The notes: a model not told the origin generated them from the sequence alone. 64,000 nucleotides of DNA from Streptomyces viridiviolaceus (GCF_014650995.1 NZ_BMWA01000005.1:157658-221657); one strand, 5' to 3'. Shown: positions 42,431 through 52,077, counted from the stretch's first letter. Translations and numbers: made by a program.

Positions 42431-43600
42431 TCAGTCCTCCAGGACCGTGCGCAGGTCCCACAGGGTGCGCCAGGTGGCCGAACCCTGCTCGGCCCGGCGC
42501 CGGACCGGACCGTCCCAGTAGCCGCGCAGCCGGGCGGCGTCGGCGGGATCGTCCTTGCGGACCACCCCGAGGAGGTGTCCCGGCAGCAGCCCCAGGACGT
42601 CCCGGTCGCCCGGGAAGTACGCCGCGGCCAGCCCCAGCGCGCCCGCGACGGACACGGCCTCGGCGGTGCTCATCACGGTGGAGGGCCGCTCGACCTCCCA
42701 GCCCTCCGCCGACCGGCCCTCGCGCAGGTCGCGGAAGGCGGTGACGAGGGCCTCCAGCACGGCGTCGTCGACCCGGAACGGAGCCCCGGAGCGTTCCACG
42801 GAGGCCCGCGCCTGGCTGCGGACCAGTGCCGTCTCGGCGTCGAGGTCCGGGATGGGGCCGACGGTCTCGAAGTTGAAGCGACGCTTGAGCGCGGCGGACA
42901 TCTCGGAGACGCCCTTGTCGCGGAGGTTGGCGGTGGCGATGAGGTTGAAGCCGGGTGCCGCGTGCGCCAGTGCGTCGTCCGTGCCCGCGAGCTCGGGAAC
43001 GGCGATGCGCCGCTCGGAGAGCAGGGAGACGAGGGAGTCCTGCACCTCCGGCAGACAGCGGGTCACCTCCTCGACCCGGGCGATGCCGCCCCGCGTCATC
43101 GCGGTCAGGACGGGGGAGGGCACCAGCGCCTGCCGGCTGGGGCCCTGGGCCAGCAGCAGGGAGTAGTTCCAGCCGTACTTGAGCTGGTCCTCGGTCGTGC
43201 CCGCCGTGCCCTGCACGACCAGGCCGCTGGTGCCGCACACGGCCGCCGACAGCAGCTCGGAGAGCATGGACTTCGCGGTGCCGGGCTCACCGACGAGCAG
43301 CAGACCGCGCTCGCCGGCCAGGGTGACGACGCACCGCTCGACCAGCGCCCGGTCGCCGACGAACTTGCCCTGCACCACGAGGCGGCGCGGTACGCCCTCG
43401 GGCACCTCGGCGGCGTCGGGCAGCCGCAGGGTCCGGCCGTCGCTGCCCATGACGAACAGGACGACGGCACGGGGCGTGAGCCGCCAGGCGGGTGGGCGCG
43501 GTCCGTCGTCGTACGCGGCGAGGAAGGCCAGCTCGGTGGCGTACCGGTCCTCGGGCGGGACGATCTGGCGTGCGGTGTCGGAGGCGAGAGTGGTCGTCAT
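42431..43600 (-). CDS. MoxR-type AAA+ ATPase (YehL-like)
   Basis: A 389-aa AAA+ ATPase. Walker A is GEPGTAKS (104-111). Walker B appears as IARVEEV, with glutamates but valine in place of the usual first aspartate. Sensor 1 (LIATANLRDKGVSEMSAALKRRF) and an arginine-finger region follow. MoxR ATPases are chaperone-like and work with VWA proteins, here encoded by the next gene. The ATG at 43600 gives MTTTLASD and has GGAAG 9 nt upstream; an in-frame ATG at 43636 is possible. It starts 275 bp after the giant gene, a space in which I see nothing. Confidence 0.88.
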   Translation of the reverse strand: MTTTLASDTARQIVPPEDRYATELAFLAAYDDGPRPPAWRLTPRAVVLFVMGSDGRTLRLPDAAEVPEGVPRRLVVQGKFVGDRALVERCVVTLAGERGLLLVGEPGTAKSMLSELLSAAVCGTSGLVVQGTAGTTEDQLKYGWNYSLLLAQGPSRQALVPSPVLTAMTRGGIARVEEVTRCLPEVQDSLVSLLSERRIAVPELAGTDDALAHAAPGFNLIATANLRDKGVSEMSAALKRRFNFETVGPIPDLDAETALVRSQARASVERSGAPFRVDDAVLEALVTAFRDLREGRSAEGWEVERPSTVMSTAEAVSVAGALGLAAAYFPGDRDVLGLLPGHLLGVVRKDDPADAARLRGYWDGPVRRRAEQGSATWRTLWDLRTVLED

Positions 43601-43875
43601 CGGCGGGGTCTTCCGGTGGACGGGACGGGTGGTCATCTGTGGCGGCCCCGGAGGGTACGGCCGGTCGTCTCCGGTCGTGCTCTCCGGGGCGGCAGGCAAG
43701 GGGCATCCGCGGCCCCCTGGACGCGGCCGTGGCCGGTGGTGGAGCCGCAGGCGGTGCGGGCATTGGGGGAGCCCCGACGGGGAGGCGGGCCTTGGTCGTC
43801 GCTGGTTCCCCGCGAGGCTCGGGCGGTCGTCACCCGCTGCTCACCCACTGCTCCGCCGGCGGCACGGGACGGCCG

Positions 43876-46800
43876 TCACCGGCGGCGGCCCTTGCGCGTG
43901 GCACGGGTGGTGAGCTCCTCGTAGGCGGGTGCGTCACCCGCGCGGACCCGCTCCCAGGCGCGGGCGAACAGGTCGGGCACCGGCAGCAGCGGCACCGTCC
44001 GTATGTCTGCCCGGACCGGGTAGAGGCCCTCCTTCCAGGTCTCCACCGGCAGGGCGGGCGCCTTGAGGTCGTGCCAGCCGCAGGGCAGGAAGAGCGCACG
44101 TCCGGCCCGGGGCCGCTTGGCCTCGACGACCAGATCCGTCCCGGCGAGTTCGGCGCGGGCCTTCTTCAGCCGGGCGGGCTTCCAGCCGGTCCAGCGGGCG
44201 CAGTTGCGGTCCGTCGGATCGGGCAGGGCGAGCAACTGCAGATACAGCGCCGCCGCGTCCTCGCTCAGTCCGTGGGCCGCGGCGACCTCGGCCACGAGCG
44301 CCGGAGCACCGACCACCGGGTCCTGGGCGTGTCCGGTGGGTCCTTCGGGATCGATGCCGACGGAGAGGGCCCGGGCGAGTTCGTCGCCGAGGATCGTCCG
44401 CAGCGCCCGCAGTCCGGCACCCCGCCCGGCGCCCACCAGCCCTTCGAGCAGGCCGAAGACGGCGTCGTCCGGCCCGGTGACGCCGGCCGGGCGGACGAGC
44501 ACCGTCTCCTGGTCGCCGTACCAGGGCAGGAGCACCAGCGCCTCGCCGAGCCGCGTCATGCCGTCCGCGTCGGCACCACCGGTGGCGGGCAGTCCGTACG
44601 CCTTGCGCAGCTCGGCGGCCGTCGGTCCGCCCTTCTCGGTCCACGCGACGTCGAGGTCGAGCAGCAGTCCCGGGTCGGCGACGCGCCGACGCAGGGCGGC
44701 GAGACCGTCCGGCAGGGCGGCGCGCAGGCGGTGGCCGTGAGGCAGGGCGTAGGCGAGCGCCGCGAGGGCGGCGACCGCACCGGACAGAGTGTGTCCTGCG
44801 GGCAGCGCGCCGGGATCGTCCGGGACCAGCCTGCCGTCCTTGTCCGGGCGTTGGACGGTGGTGCGGCTGAGCCAGGCGGTGCGTGCCGGGTTGAGTACGT
44901 CCTCGGCGTAGCCGGTGGGCAGGCCGGCGAGGTCGGCGGTCAGGTCCTCCGGCAGGCGGAGCAGGGAAGCCAGGCGTTCGCCCCACACCCGGCCCGCGGC
45001 GTCCGTGTCCGGCCCGGTCGTCCACAGCCGCGCGGGATCGTCCGGCAGCAGGGCGGCGAGAAGGGCCCGCCGGTCGTCGGCGGGAAGCGAGCCCAGCATG
45101 CCGTTGCCCGCGTCGAGCTGACGCGGTTTCAGCCCCACCACGGCCAGCGCGTCGGCGTCGAGCTTCTGCGGCTGCCCCGCGAGGAGCACCGCGGCCTGGA
45201 CCGGACCCAGGCCGCCACGCGTCGCCCCCACGAGCGCGGAGGGCGACTCGGGCCGCCAGGGTGCGGGGCCCTTGTCCCGGATCAACCGGGCGACGGCGGC
45301 GAGCCCGTCGGCCGGGAAGGCCGAGGTGTGCCGGGTCTCCTTCTCCAGCGTGAAGTGGGCGACGGCTCCGAATCCGCCGGACGGGTCGTGGTCGAGGGCG
45401 AGCCAGTTGACGCGGTCGCGGAGGTGGTCGACGTTCTGGCAACCGAGGACGACCACCGTGCGGCCGTCCCGGCGCAGCACCTGACCCGCGCGCTGCTGCT
45501 TGTCGTGCGGCTCGCTCAGCACGATCTCGCGCAGCGCGCTCCGGGGATCCGCGAGCGGCCCTTCGGCCAGCGCCTCGAACAGCAGGAGCAACGCCTCGCG
45601 TTCGGCGTCCGGCAGGACCGGTGAGGCAGCGCGGTGGGCCAGTGGCCGCAGCACGGTCAGGACGGAGGGCCAGACCATGCCGAAGGCGGGGATCGTGTGC
45701 TCGTCGCTGTGCCAGCCGTCGCCCAGGGCGGTGAGGCGGGCCCGGTCGGGCAGCGGCTTGCCGTCGGCGGGCTTCCCGGACAGCACGTGGTTCACGGCGC
45801 GGACCTGCCGCAGGGTCGTCCAGCGCTGGTCGCCGCCCCAGCCTCCCCACAGGGAGGCGAGTCCGGCGGTGGCCGCGCGCAGCGTCCGGTCGTCGCCGTG
45901 TTCGGGCCGGTGGTCCGCGAACATGCCGTCGGTCCGCCGCGGGTCCGGCTTCGGCCGCTCGGCGGGCGGCGTCACGAACCCGGTGACGAGGTGGGCGATC
46001 TGGAGCGCCGCGCGGACCAGGGCCGCCACGCCGGTCAGGAGCCGTTCGTCGGTGAGGCCGGGAAGGGAGCGGGTCAGGGAGCGCCGGACGACTTCCTCCG
46101 CGGTCGGCACGACGGGCTTGCCCTCGGCGGTCGTCCCGGAGGCGCCGCCCGCCGCCTCCACCCGCGCCTGGCGTTCGGCCAGGGCCTCGACAGCGACGCG
46201 CAGCACCTGCCCCACGTGCTCGTCGGTCAGGTCGCGCAGCACACCGGACGCGCGCTCGTCACGCGGACGCAGGGCGTGCCAGAACGCGACCGGCGGCACG
46301 AGCGGGGTGCCCGCGGCGAACTCGCCGCCCCGCTCGCCCGGCGTCACCCGGGCCAGCTCACCGGCGCCGGTGGCATCGTCCTGCGAGAACAGTGCCACCC
46401 CGCGGTGGAGGAGCGCGGCGACGGGTTCGGCCCCGCCGGGCAGCCGCAGCGCACCGAGCGGTACCGCACGCCCCCGTCGCCGGTCGCTCCGCAGGGTGAC
46501 GGTGCGGCCGTCCGGCGTCCCGGTGGTCGTGCGGACCTCGGCGCCCTCGTCGTCGACGCGCACCCAGCGGCCGAGTACGGTCCCGTCGGTGCCGAACGGG
46601 CTCTGTTGCAGGCCCGGTTGCAGCGGAAGCACCTGGCACCGGTCCTGCAGGAGAGCCGCGTCGTCGCGGATGCCGGACCGGAGGAAGGCGGGCAGGGACG
46701 CGCGCCCGTGGGTGCCGGTCTCCGGGTCGTACTCCAGCCACACCTGCCGGCGGCCCTGGCGGCCCTGGCGCCAGTACATGGCGCCGTCACCGATGACGGG

Positions 46801-48951
46801 GCGGCCGGCCGGCAGGACGGTGTCGCCCGCGTGCAGGGTGCGCCCGCCGGTGGCCCGGCCGCCGCCGGGCAGGGGGATCGACGGTGTGTCGGCGTCGTTG
46901 CTCCACCAGTTCACCGGCTCGCCGCCGAGGGTGAACACGTCGGCGGGCCGGGCCGACCAGTAGCCGCGCTGCTTGCCCCCGTGCCACCACATCACCAGCA
47001 ACTCGCCGTCGGTGTAGCGGAACCGCGGGCGCTGCCAGCGGTCCAGATCGGCGGGCAGGCGCAGGTCGTGCTCGAGGAGTACCTCGTCCGGGCCGACGAC
47101 GACCGCCTTGTGGCCGCGGCTCAGGATCAGGTGGGGCCACGCCTCGTTCACGATCAGCGTGTTGTCGCGGTCCTTGCGCGTCTCGGTGTCGAGCAGCCGC
47201 AGGGCGTCGTCGAGGGCGGACCAGCCCAGCTCGTCCAGGATCCCGGCCCGCAGCGTGCGCCCGAGCACGGGCGCGACCTCGTAGGCGGCGATGCGGGAGA
47301 CGGCCGCGGGGTTGACCCGGGGGGCCACCACGCGGAAGGGGCGCAGCCGGTACAGCGCCTCGCGGGCCCCCGGCAGGCCCGCCGCCGCGGTGAGTTCCGC
47401 GGCCGCGTCGTCCAGCCACTCGCGCAGGACCTCGCTCAGCACGGGATGGTCGGCGAGCCGGTCCAGCAGCCGGGAGGCCGCCCGGACGTCACCCACGGCG
47501 CCGACGGCCCGCAGCAGCAGGGGACGCAGCCGCGGATCGGCCGCGGCGGCGGCCAGATCGCGCCGGCCCGGCAGGGTGTCACACACCCAGCGGTCCAGCC
47601 CGAGGTGGACCTCGGCATCGGCGTCCGGCAGGGCGAGGGGGATGCCCTCGGCCGCGCACAGGTCCAGCAGGTCGAGGTCGACTCCCGTGTGCCGGCGGCC
47701 CGCGAACAGGTCGACGGCCCGGCCGTCGGCGCGCAGCCGGGGCGCCATCCGCGCGACCAGACCGAGGGTGGCGGCGGAACGGTCGCAGAGGGTGGCGCCG
47801 TGCTTGCGGTGGGCGGCCCAGCGGCTGAGCCAGTCCGCCGCGTCCACACCGTCGGACGCCTCGCCGGCCTCGCCGGTCAGCAGCAGGTCGGCGCCGCACT
47901 CGGTCAGCAGCGTCAGCCAGAACTCGTCGTCCTCGGTGCTGCGGCCCAGCCCGGCCGGCATGATCTCCAGCAACCGGCTCCGGACGGCCGGCTGCTCCTC
48001 GGCGAGGACGGCCAGCGTTGCCCGGTAGGCGTTCCAGAAGGAGGCGGGTGCCCGTACGGCGGCGGGGGAGGCGACGAGATCGGCGACGAGGGCGCACTCC
48101 GCGGCGACCCGCGGCAGCCCGGCGGCCTTGATCAGACCGCGCGCGTCCTGCGGCAGCGACGCGTACGGCGGCATACCGGCCGCGCAGCGCTCCACGGTCA
48201 GCTGCCGGAACTGCTCCCACGCCTCGGCGGCGTCGAGCCGGCCGGCGAGGTCCTTCACATGCTGTTTGAGCGCCTTGACCGTGAGCGCGCCGGCGAAGGC
48301 GAACTCCAGGAAGACCGCGCGCTGCCGCTCCTCGTCGACGCCCAGCGCGTGCACCCGCTCGGCCTCGCGCGCCTTGCCGAAGAAGGCGGCGGCGTACGTC
48401 GTGTTGTCGTACTGCAGGAAGATGCGGGCGGCCTGCTCGTAGAAGGTGGGCAGGAAGTGCGGCACGGCCCGGCCGAGCCGGTCGCCGAGCGCCTCGAAGC
48501 CCTCCTTGGCGGTGCCGGGGCGGGACTTGGCCTGCCGCGCGAGCCGTTCGACGTCCTTGACCAGGGCGAGTGCGTGATGTCCGTTCGCCGGGTCGTTGAC
48601 CAGCGCCCAGGCGGGGAAGCCGAGGGTCTCGCGGCGTACCTGCCCGACCTCGGGCGTCTCCGGATCCCGGGCCAGTCCGAGGAAGTCCAGGGCGAGGTCC
48701 TCGGCCTCTCCGAGGGTGCCGGGCACGAGCCGGACGACGCTGCGGCCGTCCAGGGCGGGGTGGGTGTAGGTACGGACAGTGAGGGTGTCGGCGTCCTCGC
48801 GGGCGGTGCTGCCCGGCGGCAGGACGGCTCCGGCGTCGAGCAGGGCGGCGGCGGTGGCGTCGTCGGCGGGGCGGGCTGGTGCGGAGGTGGCGTCGTCGGC
48901 GGGGCCGTTCGCGGTGGCGCCGGGCGCGGTGGTCTCACTCATCGTGCTCAT
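43876..48951 (-). CDS. Giant DUF4132-linked protein, 1,691 aa, unknown function
   Basis: One uninterrupted frame of 1,691 codons. No enzyme motif is recognised. It is mostly alpha-helical and leucine/alanine-rich. A Trp/Tyr-rich, beta-type section at about residues 640-760 (ELLVMWWHGGKQRGYWSARPADVF, AMYWRQGRQGRRQVWLEYDPETG) and a basic C-terminus (GWKPARLKKARAELAG, TRATRKGRRR) stand out. Homologues are labelled DNA-binding protein or MolR/YehI-like in Streptomyces, without experimental basis known to me. The ATG at 48951 overlaps the DUF4132 gene stop; a second ATG 9 nt later is possible. It is coupled to the small DUF4132 protein and followed by the MoxR ATPase. Confidence 0.82.
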   Translation of the reverse strand: MSTMSETTAPGATANGPADDATSAPARPADDATAAALLDAGAVLPPGSTAREDADTLTVRTYTHPALDGRSVVRLVPGTLGEAEDLALDFLGLARDPETPEVGQVRRETLGFPAWALVNDPANGHHALALVKDVERLARQAKSRPGTAKEGFEALGDRLGRAVPHFLPTFYEQAARIFLQYDNTTYAAAFFGKAREAERVHALGVDEERQRAVFLEFAFAGALTVKALKQHVKDLAGRLDAAEAWEQFRQLTVERCAAGMPPYASLPQDARGLIKAAGLPRVAAECALVADLVASPAAVRAPASFWNAYRATLAVLAEEQPAVRSRLLEIMPAGLGRSTEDDEFWLTLLTECGADLLLTGEAGEASDGVDAADWLSRWAAHRKHGATLCDRSAATLGLVARMAPRLRADGRAVDLFAGRRHTGVDLDLLDLCAAEGIPLALPDADAEVHLGLDRWVCDTLPGRRDLAAAAADPRLRPLLLRAVGAVGDVRAASRLLDRLADHPVLSEVLREWLDDAAAELTAAAGLPGAREALYRLRPFRVVAPRVNPAAVSRIAAYEVAPVLGRTLRAGILDELGWSALDDALRLLDTETRKDRDNTLIVNEAWPHLILSRGHKAVVVGPDEVLLEHDLRLPADLDRWQRPRFRYTDGELLVMWWHGGKQRGYWSARPADVFTLGGEPVNWWSNDADTPSIPLPGGGRATGGRTLHAGDTVLPAGRPVIGDGAMYWRQGRQGRRQVWLEYDPETGTHGRASLPAFLRSGIRDDAALLQDRCQVLPLQPGLQQSPFGTDGTVLGRWVRVDDEGAEVRTTTGTPDGRTVTLRSDRRRGRAVPLGALRLPGGAEPVAALLHRGVALFSQDDATGAGELARVTPGERGGEFAAGTPLVPPVAFWHALRPRDERASGVLRDLTDEHVGQVLRVAVEALAERQARVEAAGGASGTTAEGKPVVPTAEEVVRRSLTRSLPGLTDERLLTGVAALVRAALQIAHLVTGFVTPPAERPKPDPRRTDGMFADHRPEHGDDRTLRAATAGLASLWGGWGGDQRWTTLRQVRAVNHVLSGKPADGKPLPDRARLTALGDGWHSDEHTIPAFGMVWPSVLTVLRPLAHRAASPVLPDAEREALLLLFEALAEGPLADPRSALREIVLSEPHDKQQRAGQVLRRDGRTVVVLGCQNVDHLRDRVNWLALDHDPSGGFGAVAHFTLEKETRHTSAFPADGLAAVARLIRDKGPAPWRPESPSALVGATRGGLGPVQAAVLLAGQPQKLDADALAVVGLKPRQLDAGNGMLGSLPADDRRALLAALLPDDPARLWTTGPDTDAAGRVWGERLASLLRLPEDLTADLAGLPTGYAEDVLNPARTAWLSRTTVQRPDKDGRLVPDDPGALPAGHTLSGAVAALAALAYALPHGHRLRAALPDGLAALRRRVADPGLLLDLDVAWTEKGGPTAAELRKAYGLPATGGADADGMTRLGEALVLLPWYGDQETVLVRPAGVTGPDDAVFGLLEGLVGAGRGAGLRALRTILGDELARALSVGIDPEGPTGHAQDPVVGAPALVAEVAAAHGLSEDAAALYLQLLALPDPTDRNCARWTGWKPARLKKARAELAGTDLVVEAKRPRAGRALFLPCGWHDLKAPALPVETWKEGLYPVRADIRTVPLLPVPDLFARAWERVRAGDAPAYEELTTRATRKGRRR

Positions 48952-49802
48952 GCCGCCCGCTCCTCGTCCTCGATGTCGCGCCCGGCGTACAGCGCGGCGG
49001 CCATGCGCATGCCCTCCGACCAGGCCACCGGCCCGACCTGGCCGAGCCGGAGCACCTGTCCGGCGGCGTCGGTCCACATCAGCGGGCCGGTCTCCGTCTC
49101 CTCGTAGCCGTCGTAGTCGCCGACCCAGACCCGGGCCTCGACGCCGCGGCCGTGCTCCCGCACGGAGCACACGGCGTGCCCGCCGCGCACGCGGTAGCCG
49201 AGCTGGGCGACCCGTCCGTGCAGGAAGCGCAGCTCCTTGAACATGCCGCCCGCGTACTCCTCGACCGCCGTGCCCTCCGTGTCGAGCGCGGCCGGGCGGT
49301 GCCACACCTCGCGGAAGAGCTGCTGGGCACGCTGCTCGACGCCGAGTTCGACGGCGAACTCCCGCAGTTCCTCCAGGTCCTCCAGCAGCACGGGATGCGG
49401 CAGGCGGACGAGGTCGGGGGCGATGCGCACCGTGTCGCCGTCGAGGTCGACGAGGCCGAGCCCGCGCTCGGAGTCGGCGTCCCGCAGGAAGCCCGCGACC
49501 TCGCCGTCCGCACCGGTGACCACCAGGTCGCGCAGGGCCGACCGCCACGCCGGGTCGGGCCACACCCGGGCGATGACGGCGAGGGGCACGGGCAGCGATC
49601 GCACCATCCACCGCTCCACGTCGGTGAGGCACTGGCGTTCGTGACGCTCAAGCCACTCGGCGAGCTGCCGCAGCCCGACGACGGCCGGCTCGTCCGCGAG
49701 CTTGGCCGGGACCGACTTCAACCGCCGCCCGGACGCGTTGCGGCACACCACCTTCCCGTCGTCCAGGGCGACCTCGTAGTCGCCGGCCGTGACCCACCCC
49801 AT
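48948..49802 (-). CDS. DUF4132-domain protein (YehI/MolR-related)
   Basis: A 284-aa protein. GWVTAGDYEVALDDGKVVCRNASGRRLKSVPAKLADEPAVVGLRQLAEWLERHERQC at the N-terminus and LFREVWHRPAALDTEGTAVEEYAGGMFKELRFL and GPVAWSEGMRMAAALYAGRDI further on match DUF4132, the domain of E. coli YehI/MolR. In E. coli the domain is at the end of one long protein; here it stands alone ahead of a giant protein. First gene of the five-gene operon. A start at 49802 gives the usual MGWVTAGDYEVAL. Function unknown; it may recognise a partner or substrate. Confidence 0.8.
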   Translation of the reverse strand: MGWVTAGDYEVALDDGKVVCRNASGRRLKSVPAKLADEPAVVGLRQLAEWLERHERQCLTDVERWMVRSLPVPLAVIARVWPDPAWRSALRDLVVTGADGEVAGFLRDADSERGLGLVDLDGDTVRIAPDLVRLPHPVLLEDLEELREFAVELGVEQRAQQLFREVWHRPAALDTEGTAVEEYAGGMFKELRFLHGRVAQLGYRVRGGHAVCSVREHGRGVEARVWVGDYDGYEETETGPLMWTDAAGQVLRLGQVGPVAWSEGMRMAAALYAGRDIEDEERAA

Positions 49803-49894
49803 CCGTGCCTCCCCGCACCGCAGTGATCAAGTGCTGGGAACTCTAGGCCAGACCACTGACAACGCCGCCGGGCCTCTTCCCCGGTGAGCTGCGG

Positions 49895-50992
49895 TCAGTT
49901 CTCCAGGCGGACCGGCATCAGCATCGAGAACGTGTCCTCGTCGTCGGGACGGCGGATCGTGACGGGCGCCGTGGGGGCACCGAACTCCAGGACCAGCCGG
50001 TCCCGCGCGCCGGCGGCGAGCGCGTCCAGCAGGAACGCGCGGTCGACGGCCACGCGGACGTGTTCGCGGCCGGTGGGCTCCTCGTCGCCGTCCCCGGAGA
50101 CGGTCACGGTGCCGTCGGGCGTCACCCGGAGCAGGGTGAGATCGCGGGGGGTGCCGTCCTGCCCGCGTACGTCACCGCTGACGACGGGTCCGGTTCGCAC
50201 CGCCTCCTGGAAGGCCGGGACGTCCACGACGGCGCGGCACCCGTCCGGCACGCGGACCAGGCGGCGGTAGTCGGGAAAGTCGTGGTCGAGGAACTGGCCG
50301 GCGGCCTGGCGGTCCCCGGCCTCCAAAGCCACGCGGTCGCCGTCGACGGCGAGCCGGACGTCCTCCTCACCGGTCAGCAACGCCCGCATCGCGCCGGCGA
50401 GGGGAAGCGGCACGACGACCTGCTCGCGGGAGCCGTCGTATCCGGTGGTGCCGGCCCGCGCGACGGCCATCCGGTACCGGTCGGTGGCCACGAGCCGCAG
50501 TTCCTCGCCCTCGATGTCGAACAGGACACCGCCGAGCATCGGCAGCTCGGGGTCGGCGGCGGCCGCGAACCGGACCGCGTCCAGCGCGTCGGCCAGCTCG
50601 GGTGCGCGGACACTCAGCCGGACGGTGGCGGTGCGGAGCGACGTCAAGGTTTTCTCCCTGCGTTCGAGTAGTGCTCGGAGCGTGGAGAACTCCCTCCGGG
50701 CCTCGGAGAGCCCTGCTTCGAGACGGCGCAGATGCGTCTGGAGGAGTTCTCGCACCAGGGCGGCGTCCGCACTGGACCAGCCCGCCAGCACCAGCCGGAT
50801 GTCCGCGAGCGGCATCCCCGCCCGGCGCAGCCGGGCCAGCAGCCGCGCCTCGTCGAGCTGCTCGGGACCGTACCAACGGTAGCCACTGACCGGATCCACC
50901 CAGGCGGGTACCAGCACCCCCGCCCCGTCGTAGAACCGCAGGGCACTCACACTCAGCCCGCTGTCCCCGGCCATCTCGCCAATGCTGCGCAT
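49895..50992 (-). CDS. MerR-type regulator fused to DNA polymerase III beta-clamp domains
   Basis: A 365-aa fusion. Residues 1-70 are a MerR DNA-binding domain (MRSIGEMAGDSGLSVSALRFYDGAGVLVP, SGYRWYGPEQLDEARLL), followed by a coiled-coil helix (about 90-120). Residues about 125-365 match sliding-clamp domains II and III of DnaN: PMLGGVLFDIEGEELRLVATDRYRMAVARA, AGQFLDHDFPDYRRLV and the terminal SMLMPVRL. Clamp domain I is missing and MerR takes its place. ATG 50992 has GGAGA 5 nt upstream. It lies 92 bp upstream of the DUF4132 operon on the same strand. Effects on DNA or promoter spacing are unknown. Confidence 0.85.
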   Translation of the reverse strand: MRSIGEMAGDSGLSVSALRFYDGAGVLVPAWVDPVSGYRWYGPEQLDEARLLARLRRAGMPLADIRLVLAGWSSADAALVRELLQTHLRRLEAGLSEARREFSTLRALLERREKTLTSLRTATVRLSVRAPELADALDAVRFAAAADPELPMLGGVLFDIEGEELRLVATDRYRMAVARAGTTGYDGSREQVVVPLPLAGAMRALLTGEEDVRLAVDGDRVALEAGDRQAAGQFLDHDFPDYRRLVRVPDGCRAVVDVPAFQEAVRTGPVVSGDVRGQDGTPRDLTLLRVTPDGTVTVSGDGDEEPTGREHVRVAVDRAFLLDALAAGARDRLVLEFGAPTAPVTIRRPDDEDTFSMLMPVRLEN

Positions 50993-51126
50993 CTCGTTCT
51001 CCACAGCAGGAACTCTGGGCCCTCCACCAGGTCGAGGGTCAAACCCGGCGGGCATCCACGTCGCCTCCGGCCCTCGTCTGTGCTGGGAGGCCGACGTCCG
51101 GTGCGGTGGCCGAAGTGGAGGAACGG

Positions 51127-52077
51127 TCATGTCGGCCAGCCCAGTTGTGAGTACGTCTCTCCGCGGGCGATGGCGCCGAGCGCGGCCCGGGTGTAGTGCA
51201 CGAGCGGTTCGGGCAGGGCGTCGAGGGGCCACCAGCGCCACTCCAGGCAGCGGTCGGGCTCCAGCAGCCGGGGCTCACCGCGCCAGCGGGAGGGCCGGAA
51301 GAACAGTTGCATACGGGGGACGGGACTGACGGGGTCCAGCAGGTGCACGGTGTGGACGAGGGTGAGGTCCTCCTCGGCGACGACGATTCCGGTCTCCTCG
51401 GCCACCTCGCGCACGACGCAGCGGCGGACGGGTTCGAGCTCGCAGTGCCCGGCGGGCACGTGCCAGGTCGAGGGGGCGTAGGCGGAGTCGGGGTGGCGTT
51501 TGCCGAGCAGGACGGTGCCGTCGCGTTCGAGGTAGAGGTGGCCGCCGATGATGTTGCGCTCGGTGGCCGACCGGGGTTCCCGCAGGCGCACGACGGCCGG
51601 CCGGACCCCGTCCCGGTTGCGGGCGGGCCCGCGGAGCCGGTGTTCGTGGATGACGGCGAGGGTGCCGGGGTCCATGGTCATGTGGGCGGTCTCCGCGGCG
51701 TCCGTCCACCGCAGCTGGATGCCCTCCCGCAGGTCGATCTCGTGGGCTGCGCCGTTCCAGGTACCGAGGTAGACGAGCACGCGGTCGGTCACCGTGCCGG
51801 AGCCGTCGACCCTTTCCACGACGCTGAAGGGGCGCAGCCCGGGCACGGACAGCCCGGTCTCCTCCAGCAGTTCACGGGCGATGGCCTCGTCACATGACTC
51901 GCCGGGTTCAGCGTGTCCGCCGGGGAGCGCCCAGGTGCCGGGGCACCGAATGGGCTTGTTCGCGTCGCGCAGGTGCAGCAGGTACTGGCCCGCGTCGTTG
52001 ATCAGGAGGGCCGCCGTGTCGCGTGGCTCTTCGGCCGGCAGGCCGGAGGCGGACGCGTTCATGTCGTGGGTGGTCAC
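51127..52077 (-). CDS. Tandem double-NUDIX hydrolase
   Basis: A 316-aa protein with two Nudix domains. The first box GGHAEPGESCDEAIARELLEETGL (about 52-75) is complete. The second, GHCELEPVRRCVVREVAEETGIV (about 217-239), has one residue fewer between the first Gly and the Glu (Gx4E instead of Gx5E) but keeps the REVAEETG core. The GTG at 52077 follows AGGAGGT and is preferred to the ATG 15 nt later. The substrate is unknown; the second domain may be less active. It is upstream of the MerR-clamp gene on the same strand, 134 bp apart. Confidence 0.87.
   Translation of the reverse strand: MTTHDMNASASGLPAEEPRDTAALLINDAGQYLLHLRDANKPIRCPGTWALPGGHAEPGESCDEAIARELLEETGLSVPGLRPFSVVERVDGSGTVTDRVLVYLGTWNGAAHEIDLREGIQLRWTDAAETAHMTMDPGTLAVIHEHRLRGPARNRDGVRPAVVRLREPRSATERNIIGGHLYLERDGTVLLGKRHPDSAYAPSTWHVPAGHCELEPVRRCVVREVAEETGIVVAEEDLTLVHTVHLLDPVSPVPRMQLFFRPSRWRGEPRLLEPDRCLEWRWWPLDALPEPLVHYTRAALGAIARGETYSQLGWPT

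Noticed and set aside
49633..51241. Prophage or plasmid origin, suggested by the sliding-clamp domain at 49895-50992
   Set aside because: No integrase, att-like repeats, replication or capsid genes are present, and base composition is like the neighbours.
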